Assembly (NCBI RefSeq): GCF_002954385.1 | Contig: NZ_MQVY01000002.1 | Coordinates: forward strand, 353,690 to 417,689 | DNA: 64,000 bases | Reading direction: 5' to 3' | From: Tenacibaculum sp. SG-28 | GTDB taxonomy: Bacteria; Bacteroidota; Bacteroidia; Flavobacteriales; Flavobacteriaceae | Shown: piece by piece, positions 46,176 to 57,247 of the stretch | How positions within the stretch are numbered: the first letter of the stretch is position 1 | Layout: the number at the start of each line of letters is the position of its first letter | Made by a program: the position numbers and the translations under genes | The notes under the pieces: model-generated | Told to the model about the DNA's origin: nothing | Seen by the model: only the letters and a program-made list of their open reading frames with translations | The model's database searches: none

Positions 46176-48558
46176 TTACTTCTTTTTAATTTCCTTTAAA
46201 ACATCTGCTTCTCCTTCTTTGGCTTTTCCTTTTGCTTCTTTGACCAATTCTTTTACCTCTTCTTCCGACACAACTTTTTCTCTAATAACTTCTGGGTCAA
46301 TAACCGTATCTGTAGCCTCTTTATTTACACCAACAGGTTGGGTTTTTACTTCCGGAGTCTCTTCGATTACCTCGATAACTACTACCTCTTCTTCAATAAA
46401 ATATTTATCCGAATGTCCTCCTAGTATAGGAGCTATAACTAAACCAACAAGACAAGTAAGTTTAATTAAAATATTCATGGATGGACCGGAAGTATCTTTA
46501 AATGGATCTCCTACAGTATCTCCAGTTACCGCAGCTTTATGTGCATCAGAACCTTTATAGGTCATTTCTCCGTCAATTTCAACACCTGCCTCAAAAGATT
46601 TTTTAGCATTATCCCATGCGCCACCTGCATTGTTTTGGAAAATAGCCCACATTACACCAGAAACACAAACTCCTGCCATATATCCACCTAATGGTTCTGC
46701 TCCAAAAATCAAACCGATTAGAATTGGTGTAATAATAGTAATTAAACCGGGCAGAATCATTTCTTTCAACGCTGCTTTAGTACTAATAGCAACACATTTT
46801 GCATATTCAGGGGTACCAGTACTCCATGATTCCGGGAATTTCTCTAAATTGTCTGCGAACCTCCTGTACCATTTCCATTGCTGCTTTACCGACAGACTGC
46901 ATCGCAAGAGCAGAAAAAACTACAGGAATCATTCCACCAACAAAAAGCGCTGCCAATACATCTGCCTTAAATATATTAATTCCATCAATGCCTGTAAAAG
47001 TTACATATGCTGCAAACAAAGCCAAAGCGGTTAATGCTGCGGATGCTATGGCAAAACCTTTACCAACAGCTGCAGTAGTATTTCCTACAGAATCTAATAT
47101 ATCGGTACGTTCGCGAACGTGTTCTTCTAGCTCACTCATTTCTGCTACACCTCCTGCGTTATCTGCTATAGGGCCAAAAGCATCAATTGCCAATTGCATA
47201 GCAGTAGTTGCCATCATAGCAGAAGCTGCTAGTGCAACGCCATAGAAGCCTGCAAAGAAATAAGAACCGTATATCGCTGCTGCAAACAATAACACCGACA
47301 AGAAAGTAGACTTCATACCTACCGCCAAACCGGCAATGATATTTGTTCCTGCACCCGTTGCACTATTCTGTACGATTTCTAAAACTGGTTTTTTACCCAA
47401 ACTAGTGTAATATGCCGTTACTACAGATATTAAAGCGCCTACGGCAAGACCAATACAAGAAGCCCAAAATACATTCATAGAAGACACCTCTTTTAAGCCT
47501 TCTCCAAAGAAACTCATGGTTAACGTTTCCGGCAGCATGGCGTCGATTAAGAAAAAACTGGCAATCAACGTTAAAATTATAGCCACCCAGTTTCCAGTAT
47601 CTAAGGCTTTTTGCACCTGACTCTCTTTAGCGGTATTGTCTTTTATATTTACTAAAAAGGTTCCAATTATAGAGGCTACAATACCCACACCTGCAATTAC
47701 AAGTGGTAAAAGTATCGGTCCCATTCCGTTAAATTGGTCGGTAAACTGTGTGGTCACCGACATATCTCTAATTACATAATTTCCAAGGACCATTGCTGCT
47801 AAAACTGTTGCTACATACGATCCAAATAAATCGGCGCCCATTCCGGCAACATCCCCTACATTATCTCCTACATTATCTGCAATAGTTGCAGGGTTTCTCG
47901 GATCATCTTCCGGAATTCCTGCTTCTACCTTACCAACTAAATCTGCTCCTACATCGGCCGCTTTGGTGTAGATTCCTCCACCTACACGAGCAAATAAAGC
48001 TATAGACTCAGCACCTAAAGAAAATCCTGCAAGTGCCTCTAAAACCATGGTCATTTCGTTGTAAAAGTTACCTCCTTCTGAAATAAATTGGTTCACAAAT
48101 AGAAGAAAGAAAGAGGTTAAACCAAGAACTGCTAAACCTGCTACTCCAAGCCCCATTACAGTACCACCTCCAAAAGATACTTTTAGTGCCTGCGGTAAAC
48201 TAGTTTTTGCTGCTTGTGCTGTTCTGGCATTTGCATCGGTAGCAATACGCATTCCGATATTACCTGCAAGTGCAGAAAAAATTGCTCCTATGACAAAAGC
48301 AGGAACTATCATGAAACTGGTGGTTTCAACAATCTGCGAAATCCCAAATAAAGCTATCGAAGCGATAACAACAAATACTAATAATAAACGATATTCTGCA
48401 GCCAAAAAAGCCAAAGCACCCTCTTTGATACTTTTGGAGATAGATTGCATTTTATCATTTCCTGGATCTTGCTTTTTAACCCAAACCATTTTTACATACA
48501 TAAAAATAAGCCCTAATAATGCCAATACAATTGGCACATACATCATATTTTGTTTCAT
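46176..48558 (-). CDS. hppA: Membrane-bound pyrophosphatase, K+-dependent type (frameshift), with an acidic tail
   Basis: Frames 48558-46807 and 46907-46176 join if two bases are restored near 46821 (IPGIMEx..TGTPEYAKC), giving about 794 residues and some 16 membrane helices. The substrate-binding loop [21 protein letters not shown] and the DNVGDNVGD repeat are present. [10 protein letters not shown] has Ala instead of Lys, the K+-dependent signature. The enzyme couples pyrophosphate hydrolysis to H+ or Na+ export. Beyond the last membrane helix an unusual charged tail of about 70 residues ([19 protein letters not shown]) extends the protein. The break is probably a sequence error. Confidence 0.9.
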
Positions 48559-48868
48559 GTTTTTTCTAATTGATTAGTTATATAGATTTCGTAAATATAA
48601 CCAAATCAAGCAATAAAAAAAACAATACACCTTCATTACCAAGCTTACGTGAACGAATAAAAAAATATTTTAAGTAATCTTTTCTTTGGTTCGTTTACAT
48701 GACCAAGAAATTCTAAAAGACTATTTTTTTGGATCAAAACGGATAGTGAAAGCAAAAAATGAGTTCGTGGAGGGTGGATTTGTTGGGTGTCATTTTTTGT
48801 GTAATGTTGTTGCTTTATTACCCTGTATTCTATTCGTACAAAACTAAAATAAGCTCAACTTTTTTATG

Positions 48869-48876
48869 TAATTTTG
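48869..48876 (+). promoter_or_regulatory. -7 box of glnS
   Basis: TAATTTTG matches TAnnTTTG and lies 20 bases before the chosen glnS start codon. It argues against a start further upstream. Confidence 0.5.
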
Positions 48877-48896
48877 CTATTCAATTTAAGAGAAAA

Positions 48897-50588
48897 ATGT
48901 CAGAAGAAAAGAGATCGTTAAACTTTATTGAACAAATAATTGAAGAGGATTTAACCAATGGAATGCCAAGAGAAAATTTGCGTTTTCGATTTCCACCAGA
49001 ACCAAATGGTTACCTACATATAGGACATACCAAAGCTATAGGGATTAGTTTTGGTTTAGGAGAACATTATCAGGCTCCTGTTAACCTAAGGTTCGATGAT
49101 ACCAATCCCGCAAAAGAAGAACAAGAATATGTAGATGCTATTAAAAGAGATATCGATTGGTTGGGATATCGTTGGGAAAACGAATGCTATTCTTCCGATT
49201 ATTTTCAACAACTCTACGATTGGGCCGTACTATTGATAAAAAATGGTAAGGCATACGTAGATTCACAGACCTCTGAAGCCATGGCAGAACAAAAAGGTAC
49301 TCCAACAAAACCTGGTTTTCCTGGACCATATCGAGATCGATCGGTAGAAGAAAATCTCGACCTGTTTAACCGAATGAAAGCGGGTGAATTTGAGGAAGGT
49401 TCGCATGTACTTCGGGCTAAAATAGATATGACCTCTCCTAACATGCTACTCAGAGATCCTATCATGTATCGCATACTAAAAAAGGAACACCATAGAACAG
49501 GGAATGATTGGGTTATTTATCCCATGTACGATTGGACCCATGGAGAGAGTGATTACATAGAACAAGTATCGCATTCTTTGTGTTCTTTAGAATTCAAACC
49601 ACACCGTGAATTGTACAATTGGTTCCGAGATAATGTGTACCAATACAGTAAGGAACAATTTCCATTACTTCCCAAACAAAGGGAATTCTCAAGACTAAAT
49701 CTTAGCTATACAATTATGAGTAAGCGAAAGTTATTAAAATTAGTTGAGGAAGGGATTGTTTCTGGTTGGGATGATCCGAGAATGCCAACCATCTCTGGTC
49801 TTCGTAGAAGAGGATATACGCCAAATTCCATTAGAAACTTTATCGAAACAGTTGGTGTTTCCAAGCGTGAAAATATAATTGATGTGGCATTATTAGAGTT
49901 TAAAATTCGAGAGGATTTAAACAAAACTGCCAATAGAGTTATGGGAGTTTTAAACCCAGTTAAACTAGTTATAACCAACTACCCTGAAGGTAGAGAGGAA
50001 ACGTTAATAGCAGAAAATAACCCAGAAGACGAAAACTCTGGAACGAGAGAAATTCCATTTTCAAAAAATCTATTTATCGAAAGAGAAGATTTTAAAGAAG
50101 AAGCGAATCGAAAATTTTTTAGGTTAACAATCGGAAAAGAAGTTCGTCTAAAAAATGCATACATCATAAAAGGTGAAAGTTGTGTTAAAGATGCCTCAGG
50201 AAATATTACAGAAATTCATTGTACTTACGATCCATTAAGTAAGTCTGGAAGTGGCACCGAAGAAAGTCAAAGAAAAGTAAAAGGAACCTTACATTGGGTA
50301 TCTGCTAAACACGCAGTGCAGGCTGAAGTAAGGGTTTATGATCGTTTGTTCAATAACGAATCTCCTGATGCGCATAAGGAAAAAGATTTTATGGAGTTCT
50401 TAAATCCAGATTCTCTACAAATAATCGACGCGTATGTAGAGCCAAGTTTGAAAGATGCCAGAATTGCAGATCGTTTTCAATTCCAACGCTTAGGATATTT
50501 CAACATCGATATCGAATCCTCTAAAGATGCTTTGATATTCAATAAAATCGTTGGGCTTCGAGACAATTGGTCTAAAAAAAATAAATAA
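48897..50588 (+). CDS. glnS: Glutaminyl-tRNA synthetase
   Basis: The start was set at the ATG at 48897 (MSEEKRSLNFIEQIIEEDL), the typical GlnRS beginning; the open frame extends 46 codons upstream through the promoter and has no family support. The 563-residue class-I enzyme has HIGH in GYLHIGHTKA, the KMSKS equivalent IMSKRKLLKL, DWTHGESDYIEQ, and the two C-terminal beta-barrel anticodon domains (ENSGTREIPFSKNLFIE..). It charges tRNA-Gln directly. It is intact and monocistronic. Confidence 0.97.
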   Translation: MSEEKRSLNFIEQIIEEDLTNGMPRENLRFRFPPEPNGYLHIGHTKAIGISFGLGEHYQAPVNLRFDDTNPAKEEQEYVDAIKRDIDWLGYRWENECYSSDYFQQLYDWAVLLIKNGKAYVDSQTSEAMAEQKGTPTKPGFPGPYRDRSVEENLDLFNRMKAGEFEEGSHVLRAKIDMTSPNMLLRDPIMYRILKKEHHRTGNDWVIYPMYDWTHGESDYIEQVSHSLCSLEFKPHRELYNWFRDNVYQYSKEQFPLLPKQREFSRLNLSYTIMSKRKLLKLVEEGIVSGWDDPRMPTISGLRRRGYTPNSIRNFIETVGVSKRENIIDVALLEFKIREDLNKTANRVMGVLNPVKLVITNYPEGREETLIAENNPEDENSGTREIPFSKNLFIEREDFKEEANRKFFRLTIGKEVRLKNAYIIKGESCVKDASGNITEIHCTYDPLSKSGSGTEESQRKVKGTLHWVSAKHAVQAEVRVYDRLFNNESPDAHKEKDFMEFLNPDSLQIIDAYVEPSLKDARIADRFQFQRLGYFNIDIESSKDALIFNKIVGLRDNWSKKNK

Positions 50589-50616
50589 AAATCCGCTAGA
50601 AATAGCGGATTTTTTT
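50587..50616. terminator. Shared terminator of glnS and the Ig-like lipoprotein gene
   Basis: ATCCGCTA (50591-50598) pairs with TAGCGGAT (50603-50610) around GAAA, followed by six Ts. It overlaps the last bases of the convergent gene ending at 50615. Confidence 0.88.
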
Positions 50617-52262
50617 ACTCAATGGTAAACACTTCTGTTTGAATCCAATTTGCTCGTAATTTAAATTCATTTGGAAAATAGAGCACTCTTTCTGGCTGGA
50701 CTTTCTCCAAAAAGTTACCAGTGTCCCATCGCTTATTGTTGTTATCATCTACAATTACGCGTATGTTGTAAGTTTGTGGTTCTAACAAATCAAAAGTTAT
50801 GATTTTAGAGGTATTTGTAAATTCGCGTCGCAATACCTTATCTTTTATACCCAATAACTCCACAATAAGCGATGTATTCCTTGTATTCTTTAGATCTAAA
50901 TTATACTGCCATAATCTTCTTCTTCTCTGGTGTTAAATGTATAGTAAATCGTATCATTTTTGCATTCATACACATCGGATAATGCCTCTGGAAAAAGTGT
51001 TAATTTGTATTTTTCTTTAGGCTTTTTTGCAAATAACAAGGCAACCTTTCGAAGAGATACCTTCTGAAGATCGTATGAAACCGCAACCGTATCCTTATCT
51101 ACAAATCGCACCTTGGATGTATCTAGTTTTACAATCGGGTTATTGGTCTCGATAAATAGAGTATCACTCAAATGAAGTATATTACTAACAGAGGAGGTAA
51201 CTGCTAGTGAATCTAATTTCTTTTTTCGAAGTCGAACGGTAATCGTATCGGAAAACTCCTGGTGGAGTATCTCAAAATTTAAGGAGTCTCTTGCGATAGG
51301 CGAATGCCATAAAAACAAGGTGTCTTTATCCTCTTCAAATTGGTAAAAGGTTTTAAAATCTTTAGGAACATTCGATAAAAGAGATACTTTTAAGTCTCTT
51401 CTATCGCCTTGAAAACCGAACTGAATTTTTCCTTTGTACAATTCTTTTGCTCGCTTAAACTTGAAAGGTTTAATTTCGCTAAAAACGCGAATGTTATCTG
51501 CTAAAACGCTATCTCTTGGTAAGCGAATAGTATCCTTTACAAATCCTATTTGATCGGTTATGGGGTTATAAATATAATCTTTGGAAGACTCTTTTAATAC
51601 CACTAAACGATAATTACCTTCTTTTACATTAGTAAATTTAAAGTCGGTAGAGTCTAGCGTACTAGAAACATATTGGGGCTTACTTTTATAAATTAATGAA
51701 TCGGTATAGGTACTATCTAATTTGTACAGTAAAGCACTTGCAGACTTAAGTTGTTTTTTTGATAAGCATTCGCAACATCTCCTCGTATCATAAGCGAATC
51801 TAGAATATTACCAGTAGCAAAAATATACTTAAAATTTTCTAACTTATTGCCCTCATTATTATCCTGAATAGCATTACCGAAGTTTAAAGTATAGGTTGTG
51901 TTCGGTTGTAAAGTGTCTAAAATTTTAATGGTGATATTCTTACTCGCAGTTCCTTGTGGCGATACGGATAATGGATTTTTTAATGGAGGAGACACCACTA
52001 ACTGTTTGCCTAAATCTTTCAGTACTACATACTCATCAAAATAAATTCGTATTTCTTTCTCTTCAAAATTTAATGTTTCATATGGCGGATTTGCAACCAT
52101 CATTATTGGTGCAGTCTCATCTTTTGGTCCTCCTACAGGACTACCCCTTCTGGCACAACCAGAGAGGATGAGAACAATAAAAAAAGAAATCCGTAAAACA
52201 GTTTTTATACTCACAAAATAAATTTTAATAGATATCAAAAGTAGTAAAATTAGCGTAACCAA
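50615..52262 (-). CDS. Ig-like-domain lipoprotein (two one-base frameshifts)
   Basis: Three frames (52262-51717, 51716-50896 and 50895-50615) join if one A is restored in an A7 tract (T7 at 51754-51760) and one in a short A run at about 50901. The repaired protein has about 549 residues. A GTG at 52212-52214 gives a tighter signal peptide than the ATG at 52260-52262. The lipobox is ILSGC, followed by GSPVGGPKDETAP, the usual start of SbsA-type Ig-like proteins in Bacteroidota. An Ig domain (about 45-150, PPYETLNFEEKEIRIYFDE) and a long beta-rich region follow. Function unknown. It starts three bases after comF. Confidence 0.8.
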
Positions 52263-52265
52263 ACC

Positions 52266-52958
52266 TCATACTTTCTCTGTATATGCCATACAACAAATAC
52301 TTATGGAAATATTAGAAGCTGTTCGTAATGCATTGCAACAATCTATCAAGGTTCCTCCTGTTGTGATAACATCATCTATAAGCAGAATATGTTTATTCTC
52401 ATAAAATGCCGGATCTTCGAGCAAAAATTTCGTGGCTTTATTAGAAAAACGTTCAAAACGCTGTTTTACCGTTTGGGTTGTACTACTGGAAACTCGGACT
52501 AATTTTCCGCTTTCCAATGGCAATTCTAATTTTTCACTTATGCGTTTTGCAAAACTGTATACTTGATTGTACCCTCGCTGTCGCAACTTTTTTTTATGCA
52601 ATGGAACTATGGTAATACAATCTACCTGCCTAAATAGAACATACTTTTGTATTTGTAAAAGCATACAATCTGCCAAAAAAACACCAATTTCTTCTTGATT
52701 TTTATATTTTAGTGCATGGATTAACTGTTTAGCAATCCCTTTGTTCCTGTAGTACAGCAAAGAATATATAGAAGTGATTGGCACAATACCATAAAAAATT
52801 TCGTGTAACATTTTCTTCGTAGCCTCGTTATATGTAATAACTGGTAAATGATGGGTACATCGAACACATAAAGTCACCTCTTGTTTTAGTAAAGGAGTGT
52901 AGCAATTGACACATAACCTAGGAAAAAAGAGGTCTAATAGGTCACGAAATAATGCCAT
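52266..52958 (-). CDS. comF: ComF-family phosphoribosyltransferase-like protein
   Basis: The 230-residue protein has two zinc-type CxxC pairs (LCVNCYTPL and LCVRCTHH) at the N-terminus and the PRPP loop ILLIDDVITTGGT near residue 193. RGYNQ and the R..Q..R..R helix of ComFC proteins are present. It acts in natural transformation, where it helps import or process single-stranded DNA; its exact reaction is not settled. It is complete. It is followed three bases later by the Ig-like lipoprotein and faces the divergent methyltransferase at 53007. Confidence 0.88.
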   Translation of the reverse strand: MALFRDLLDLFFPRLCVNCYTPLLKQEVTLCVRCTHHLPVITYNEATKKMLHEIFYGIVPITSIYSLLYYRNKGIAKQLIHALKYKNQEEIGVFLADCMLLQIQKYVLFRQVDCITIVPLHKKKLRQRGYNQVYSFAKRISEKLELPLESGKLVRVSSSTTQTVKQRFERFSNKATKFLLEDPAFYENKHILLIDDVITTGGTLIDCCNALRTASNISISICCMAYTEKV

Positions 52959-53006
52959 ATCAAAACAATTTTTTTCGTAATATACTAAAAAACAGCTATA
53001 TACACT

Positions 53007-53565
53007 TTGAGTAACAATTTTAATTTTTTCAAGGCCGCCTTAAAAAACTACAAAACTTCAGGTACTCTAGTGCCGAGTTCGAAGTTTCTTGCCAATAGAA
53101 TGCTAGCACAAGTAGATTTATCAAAAGCTAAAGTAATTGTTGAGCTAGGTCCTGGAAATGGTGCTATAACTAAAAAAATACTGGAAAAAATCACACCGTC
53201 AACTACGCTTATTTGTTTTGAAATCAATACCGTATTTTTGAAAGAACTTGAAAAAAATACAGCACAATCAGCTAATTCTGAAAAATGCTTCAGCTGAGGA
53301 TATAGATGCAGAACTAAGTGATTTGGGTATACACGATGTTTGTTATATTATTTCAAGCCTACCTTTAACCATACTTCCAAAAAAAACAACACACACTATT
53401 TTACAAAAATGTTATTCTTTATTGCAGTCTAGAGGTAAATTTATTCAATACCAATATAATTTAACCCATTATAAACTTCTAAAACGCGTTTTCGGGAATA
53501 ATATCGCAGTAAGTTTTGAAACCTTAAACTTCCCACCTGCCTTCGTTTATCAATGTGAAAAATGA
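53007..53565 (+). CDS. SAM-dependent methyltransferase, phospholipid-methyltransferase-like (frameshift)
   Basis: A first frame ends at 53297 and a second (53248-53565) continues NQLILKNASAEDIDAEL. Removing one A from the A7 tract at 53251-53257 (or adding two) joins them into 185 residues. Start codon TTG at 53007 gives SNNFNFFKAALKNYKTSGT, the conserved start of a Bacteroidota family. Motif I VELGPGNGA binds SAM. SSLPLTI and FIQYQYNL resemble phospholipid N-methyltransferases and KsgA-like enzymes; the substrate is uncertain. It is divergent from comF. The break is probably a sequence error. Confidence 0.8.
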
Positions 53566-53806
53566 TTGCTCTATTTTATCTTCTTAGTCCCGAGGCAAAT
53601 TGTGATTGAAAAGATACTACAAGACCACTAAGCAAAACATAGAAGTATTTATGTTTTTAAAAAATTATCTTATCGTTAGTATTTATAGCTTATATTTATT
53701 GCGAATTATCACGCTATGGAATTTTTAGAAAATAAGATTATACATTCGCACAAATGAGTTTACTATTTTAACACTAATAAATAATTTATAACAAACCCCC
53801 TAAATT
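53566..53806. other. Intergenic region, no gene recognised
   Basis: These 240 bases hold no convincing frame. No promoter box or hairpin stood out. Confidence 0.4.
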
Positions 53807-54685
53807 ATGAATCCAAAATCTATCAAAACACTAGCAATTGTAGTTCTTCTTGCAGTAGTTATTTTCTTACTATTTTTCGGCTACAAAAAATCTAATGAAG
53901 TACTCTTACTAGAAAATAGTTTTCAACAAGAAAAAATTGATCTTCAAAATTCTTTAGATGAAATGATTAAGGATTACACTGATGTCGTTATTAGAAAGCA
54001 AAGTTTATCGAAAAGGCTGCGTAAAGAAATTCAAAAGATGAAAGATTTGAGAGATTCAGTGGCGGTACTTGAAGGTAAAAACTACAGCCTGATTCGAAAA
54101 TATAGAAGTAAAATTTCAAGTCTAGAAAGAGAAAACAGAAGGTTGTTTATTAAAATTGACTCCCTAAGCACAGCGAACCAAGCACTTGCTGAAAAAAATA
54201 CTATTACCAACGAAATTTTAAATGAAAAGGTGATCATCAATGATGAGTTAAATCAAAAATACAAAGCACTGGAGGAGAAAGTGGAGATTGCCTCTAAAAT
54301 AGAAATTAGCCCTGTACGAGCCATAGCCATGAAGGAGAGAAGTAGCGGTAAGCTAACCTCAACTTCTCGCTCTAGTAGAACAGATGCTTTTAAAGTAAAT
54401 TTTGATCTTCTCAAAAATGAAGTGAGTACTCCAGGTAAAAAAATGGTGTATATTCAAATTATAGATCAAAAGAAAAATGTAATTACCCCCAAAGGAAAAA
54501 CAGCCTTAAAAAATGGTGCTCAAATTCTATATAGTGATTCTATCGCAGTTAATTATTTAAACGATAAACTAGCACTAACATCTCTCATATTGGTAAATCG
54601 AGATGATATTAACAAAGGACAATATACCGTAAGTGCCTTTGTGGATGGAACTTATTCAGGCAACTCTGTGGTAAGCCTCAAATAA
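53807..54685 (+). CDS. Single-pass membrane protein with coiled coil, unknown function
   Basis: The 292-residue protein has one transmembrane helix near the N-terminus (LAIVVLLAVVIFLLFFGY, about 9-26). A long coiled coil (about 35-170, SLDEMIKDYTDVVIRKQSL, RRLFIKIDSLSTANQAL) precedes a beta-rich C-terminal domain (NFDLLKNEVSTPGKKMVYIQ, GQYTVSAFVDGTYSGNSV) outside. Proteins of this build are conserved and uncharacterised in Bacteroidota and may link the membrane with the periplasm. A strong terminator follows. It is a single-gene unit. Confidence 0.65.
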   Translation: MNPKSIKTLAIVVLLAVVIFLLFFGYKKSNEVLLLENSFQQEKIDLQNSLDEMIKDYTDVVIRKQSLSKRLRKEIQKMKDLRDSVAVLEGKNYSLIRKYRSKISSLERENRRLFIKIDSLSTANQALAEKNTITNEILNEKVIINDELNQKYKALEEKVEIASKIEISPVRAIAMKERSSGKLTSTSRSSRTDAFKVNFDLLKNEVSTPGKKMVYIQIIDQKKNVITPKGKTALKNGAQILYSDSIAVNYLNDKLALTSLILVNRDDINKGQYTVSAFVDGTYSGNSVVSLK

Positions 54686-54701
54686 GGGTATCTAAACACT
54701 T

Positions 54702-54741
54702 AAAATCGAAGACCGTATTATTATACGGTCTTCGATTTTTT
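54702..54741 (+). terminator. Terminator after the coiled-coil membrane gene
   Basis: AAAATCGAAGACCGTAT pairs over 17 bp with ATACGGTCTTCGATTTT around a short loop and ends in TTTTTTG. Confidence 0.92.
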
Positions 54742-54881
54742 GTACAAAACGTAAATTTAAACAGCATACACAGCGTATAATACTCTAGCTTTTATAATAC
54801 ACTTGTAATGTTAAAATATTTAGACGTTACACGCGACCGTAATTATTTTAATATCGGTAAGTCAATTAAGAAACAATATTA

Positions 54882-54889
54882 TATTTTTG
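54882..54889 (+). promoter_or_regulatory. -7 box of glyS
   Basis: TATTTTTG matches TAnnTTTG and ends four bases before the glyS start codon, giving a near-leaderless transcript. Confidence 0.5.
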
Positions 54890-54893
54890 CACT

Positions 54894-56434
54894 ATGGCAA
54901 AACAAGAAGATCAATTTAAAAAGGTAATATCTCACGCAAAAGAATATGGATACATATTCCAATCCTCTGAAATTTACGACGGACTTAGTGCGGTATATGA
55001 TTACGCCAAAACGGGGTAGAATTAAAGAAAAATATTCGAGAATATTGGTGGAAGGCCATGGTACAGATGCATGAAAACATAGTAGGTATTGATGCTTCTA
55101 TACTAATGCACCCAACCACCTGGAAAGCCTCCGGACATGTAGATGCCTTTAATGATCCTTTAATTGATAATAAAGACAGCAAAAAAAGATATAGAGCAGA
55201 TGTTTTAATTGAAGACTATTGTGCCAAAATTGAAACTAAAATTGAGAAGGAAGTAAAAAAGGCTGCTAAACGTTTTGGCGAAGCTTTTAATAAAGAGGAG
55301 TTTTTAACGACAAATGCACGAGTTTTAGGTTACCAAGAAAAAATCAACACTATTCTAAATAGACTCGGAAAATCTTTGGAAAATGAAGATTTAGCAGATG
55401 TTAAAAAACTTATCGAAGAGCTTGAAATTGCTGACCCATTAACAGGAAGCAAAAACTGGACAGACGTTAAACAATTTAATTTAATGTTTGGAACGCAACT
55501 TGGGGCATCTGCAGATAGTGCAATGAAAGTATACCTAAGACCAGAAACAGCGCAAGGTATCTTTGTGAACTTTCTAAACGTTCAAAAAACAGGACGAATG
55601 AAAATTCCTTTTGGAATTGCACAAACTGGTAAGGCATTTCGAAACGAAATCGTTGCGAGACAGTTTATATTTAGAATGCGTGAATTTGAGCAAATGGAAA
55701 TGCAATTTTTTGTGAAGCCTGGTACACAACAAGAATGGTATCAAAAATGGAAAGAAACAAGGCTAAAATGGCATTTGTCTTTAGGAATGGGGGCAGATAA
55801 TTACCGCTTTCACGACCATGAAAAATTAGCCCACTATGCAGACGCTGCTGCAGATATTGAATTTAAATTTCCTTTCGGATTTAAGGAGTTAGAAGGAATT
55901 CACTCAAGAACTGATTTTGACCTCAAAGCCCACGAAGAGTTCTCTGGTAAAAAACTCCAATATTTCGACCACGAAGAAAATAAAAACTACGTGCCCTATG
56001 TAGTAGAGACTTCGATAGGATTGGACCGAATGTTTTTGGCTGTATTTTCGAACTCCTTGCAAGAAGAAGAATTAGAAAACGGCACTACGAGAACCGTCCT
56101 TAAAATTCCTTCTGTTCTAGCACCAACTAAGGCAGCAATATTACCACTTGTTAAAAAAGATGGCCTTCCGGATGTCGCACGTAAAATTGTGGAAGATTTA
56201 AAATGGGATTTTAATGTTTCTTACGATGAAAAGGATGCTGTTGGTAGGCGATATCGAAGGCAAGATGCTGCTGGTACGCCGTTCTGTATTACTGTAGATC
56301 ACGATACGTTACAAGACAATACGGTAACCATAAGACATCGCGACACCATGGAACAAAAACGAGTAAACGTACAAGATTTAAAAAAAATCATCTTTGAGGA
56401 AGTAGCGGTAAAGTCTTGGCTTATGAAAATGTAA
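54894..56434 (+). CDS. glyS: Glycyl-tRNA synthetase, eukaryote-like alpha2 type (one-base frameshift)
   Basis: The ATG at 54894 opens MAKQEDQFKKVISHAKEYGYIF. One C is missing at about 55006-55007; restoring it continues NGVELKKNIREYWWKAM and gives 513 residues. Class-II motif 1 region, motif 2 (FRNEIVARQFIFRMREFEQME) and motif 3 (SIGLDRMFLAVF) are present, along with a C-terminal anticodon domain (PTKAAILPLVKKDGL). This is the single-chain GlyRS used by Bacteroidota. An essential enzyme should not be broken, so this indel is almost certainly a sequence error. A terminator follows. Confidence 0.94.
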
Positions 56435-56436
56435 AT

Positions 56437-56468
56437 TTTAAACACCCTACATACGGGTGTTTTTTTTT
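56437..56468 (+). terminator. Terminator of glyS
   Basis: AACACCC (56441-56447) pairs with GGGTGTT (56455-56461), followed by a run of Ts to 56468. Confidence 0.8.
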
Positions 56469-56500
56469 AGATATAATTAGTAATGTAAATGTGTAGTAAA

Positions 56501-57247
56501 ATGAGAATACCCCAACTTCTATTAGTGTTTTTCATTGTAACATCTTGTAGAACCGAAAAACAAGTTCATAAAATAACAGCCAAGACTATTAACATAGATA
56601 GTACGATTGTACCAGCTACTGATATCGATAGTATTATTGCTCCCTACAAACGTAAATTGAGTCTTGCAATGGGAGAAATATTAAGTTATACCCCAAAAGA
56701 TCTAATCAAAAAAGATGGTACTATGCAGAGTTCTTTAGGGAATTTAATGGCGGATATGTGCTACACCATGGCAAATCCGAACTTTAAAAACAAATACCAC
56801 AAAGAAATTGATTTTGTATTGTTAAATTATGGAGGCATTAGAGCTACACTTCCCAAGGGAAATATTACTACAGAAAATGCCTTTAAACTTATGCCTTTTG
56901 AAAACGAGCTTATTGTAGTAGAACTAGCAGGTAATAAAGTAGAGGAATTAGTAGCCTATATCATTGCGAACAAAACGGCACACCCTGTGTGTAAAAATGT
57001 AGAGCTCAAAATTTCCGAAAATAAATATGATCTAAAAATTAAAGGAAAAAAGTTCGATACGTTAACAACGTATAAGGTATTAACCAATGACTACTTACTA
57101 GGAGGCGGTGATCGAATGGATTTCTTTAAAAAACCATTGCATAGTTACCCTTTAGACTACAAAATGAGAGATGCAATTATCGATTATTTCAAAAATACCG
57201 ACACCATTAACGCAAGTATTGACCATAGAATTACTGTTATACGATGA
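56501..57247 (+). CDS. 5'-nucleotidase C-terminal-domain lipoprotein
   Basis: The start was set at the ATG at 56501 (MRIPQLLLVFFIVTSC), where the lipobox IVTSC (Cys16) fits; the frame opens four codons earlier. The 248-residue protein has the substrate-binding C-terminal domain of 5'-nucleotidases (SSLGNLMADMC, NYGGIRATLPKG, MPFENELIVVEL, LTNDYLLGGGDRMDFF). Usually this domain is fused to the catalytic one; here it is a separate lipoprotein, and the catalytic partner follows with a 4-base overlap. The two probably form one nucleotide-dephosphorylating complex. Confidence 0.88.
   Translation: MRIPQLLLVFFIVTSCRTEKQVHKITAKTINIDSTIVPATDIDSIIAPYKRKLSLAMGEILSYTPKDLIKKDGTMQSSLGNLMADMCYTMANPNFKNKYHKEIDFVLLNYGGIRATLPKGNITTENAFKLMPFENELIVVELAGNKVEELVAYIIANKTAHPVCKNVELKISENKYDLKIKGKKFDTLTTYKVLTNDYLLGGGDRMDFFKKPLHSYPLDYKMRDAIIDYFKNTDTINASIDHRITVIR

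Noticed and set aside
46799..47245. Plus-strand frames inside hppA and the similar antisense frames in dsbD, aspS and the TonB-receptor gene
   Set aside because: They are mirror images of well-supported genes with repetitive codon use and have no features of their own.
48759..48896. Upstream extension of glnS
   Set aside because: It contains the promoter box and is hydrophobic, unlike any GlnRS N-terminus.
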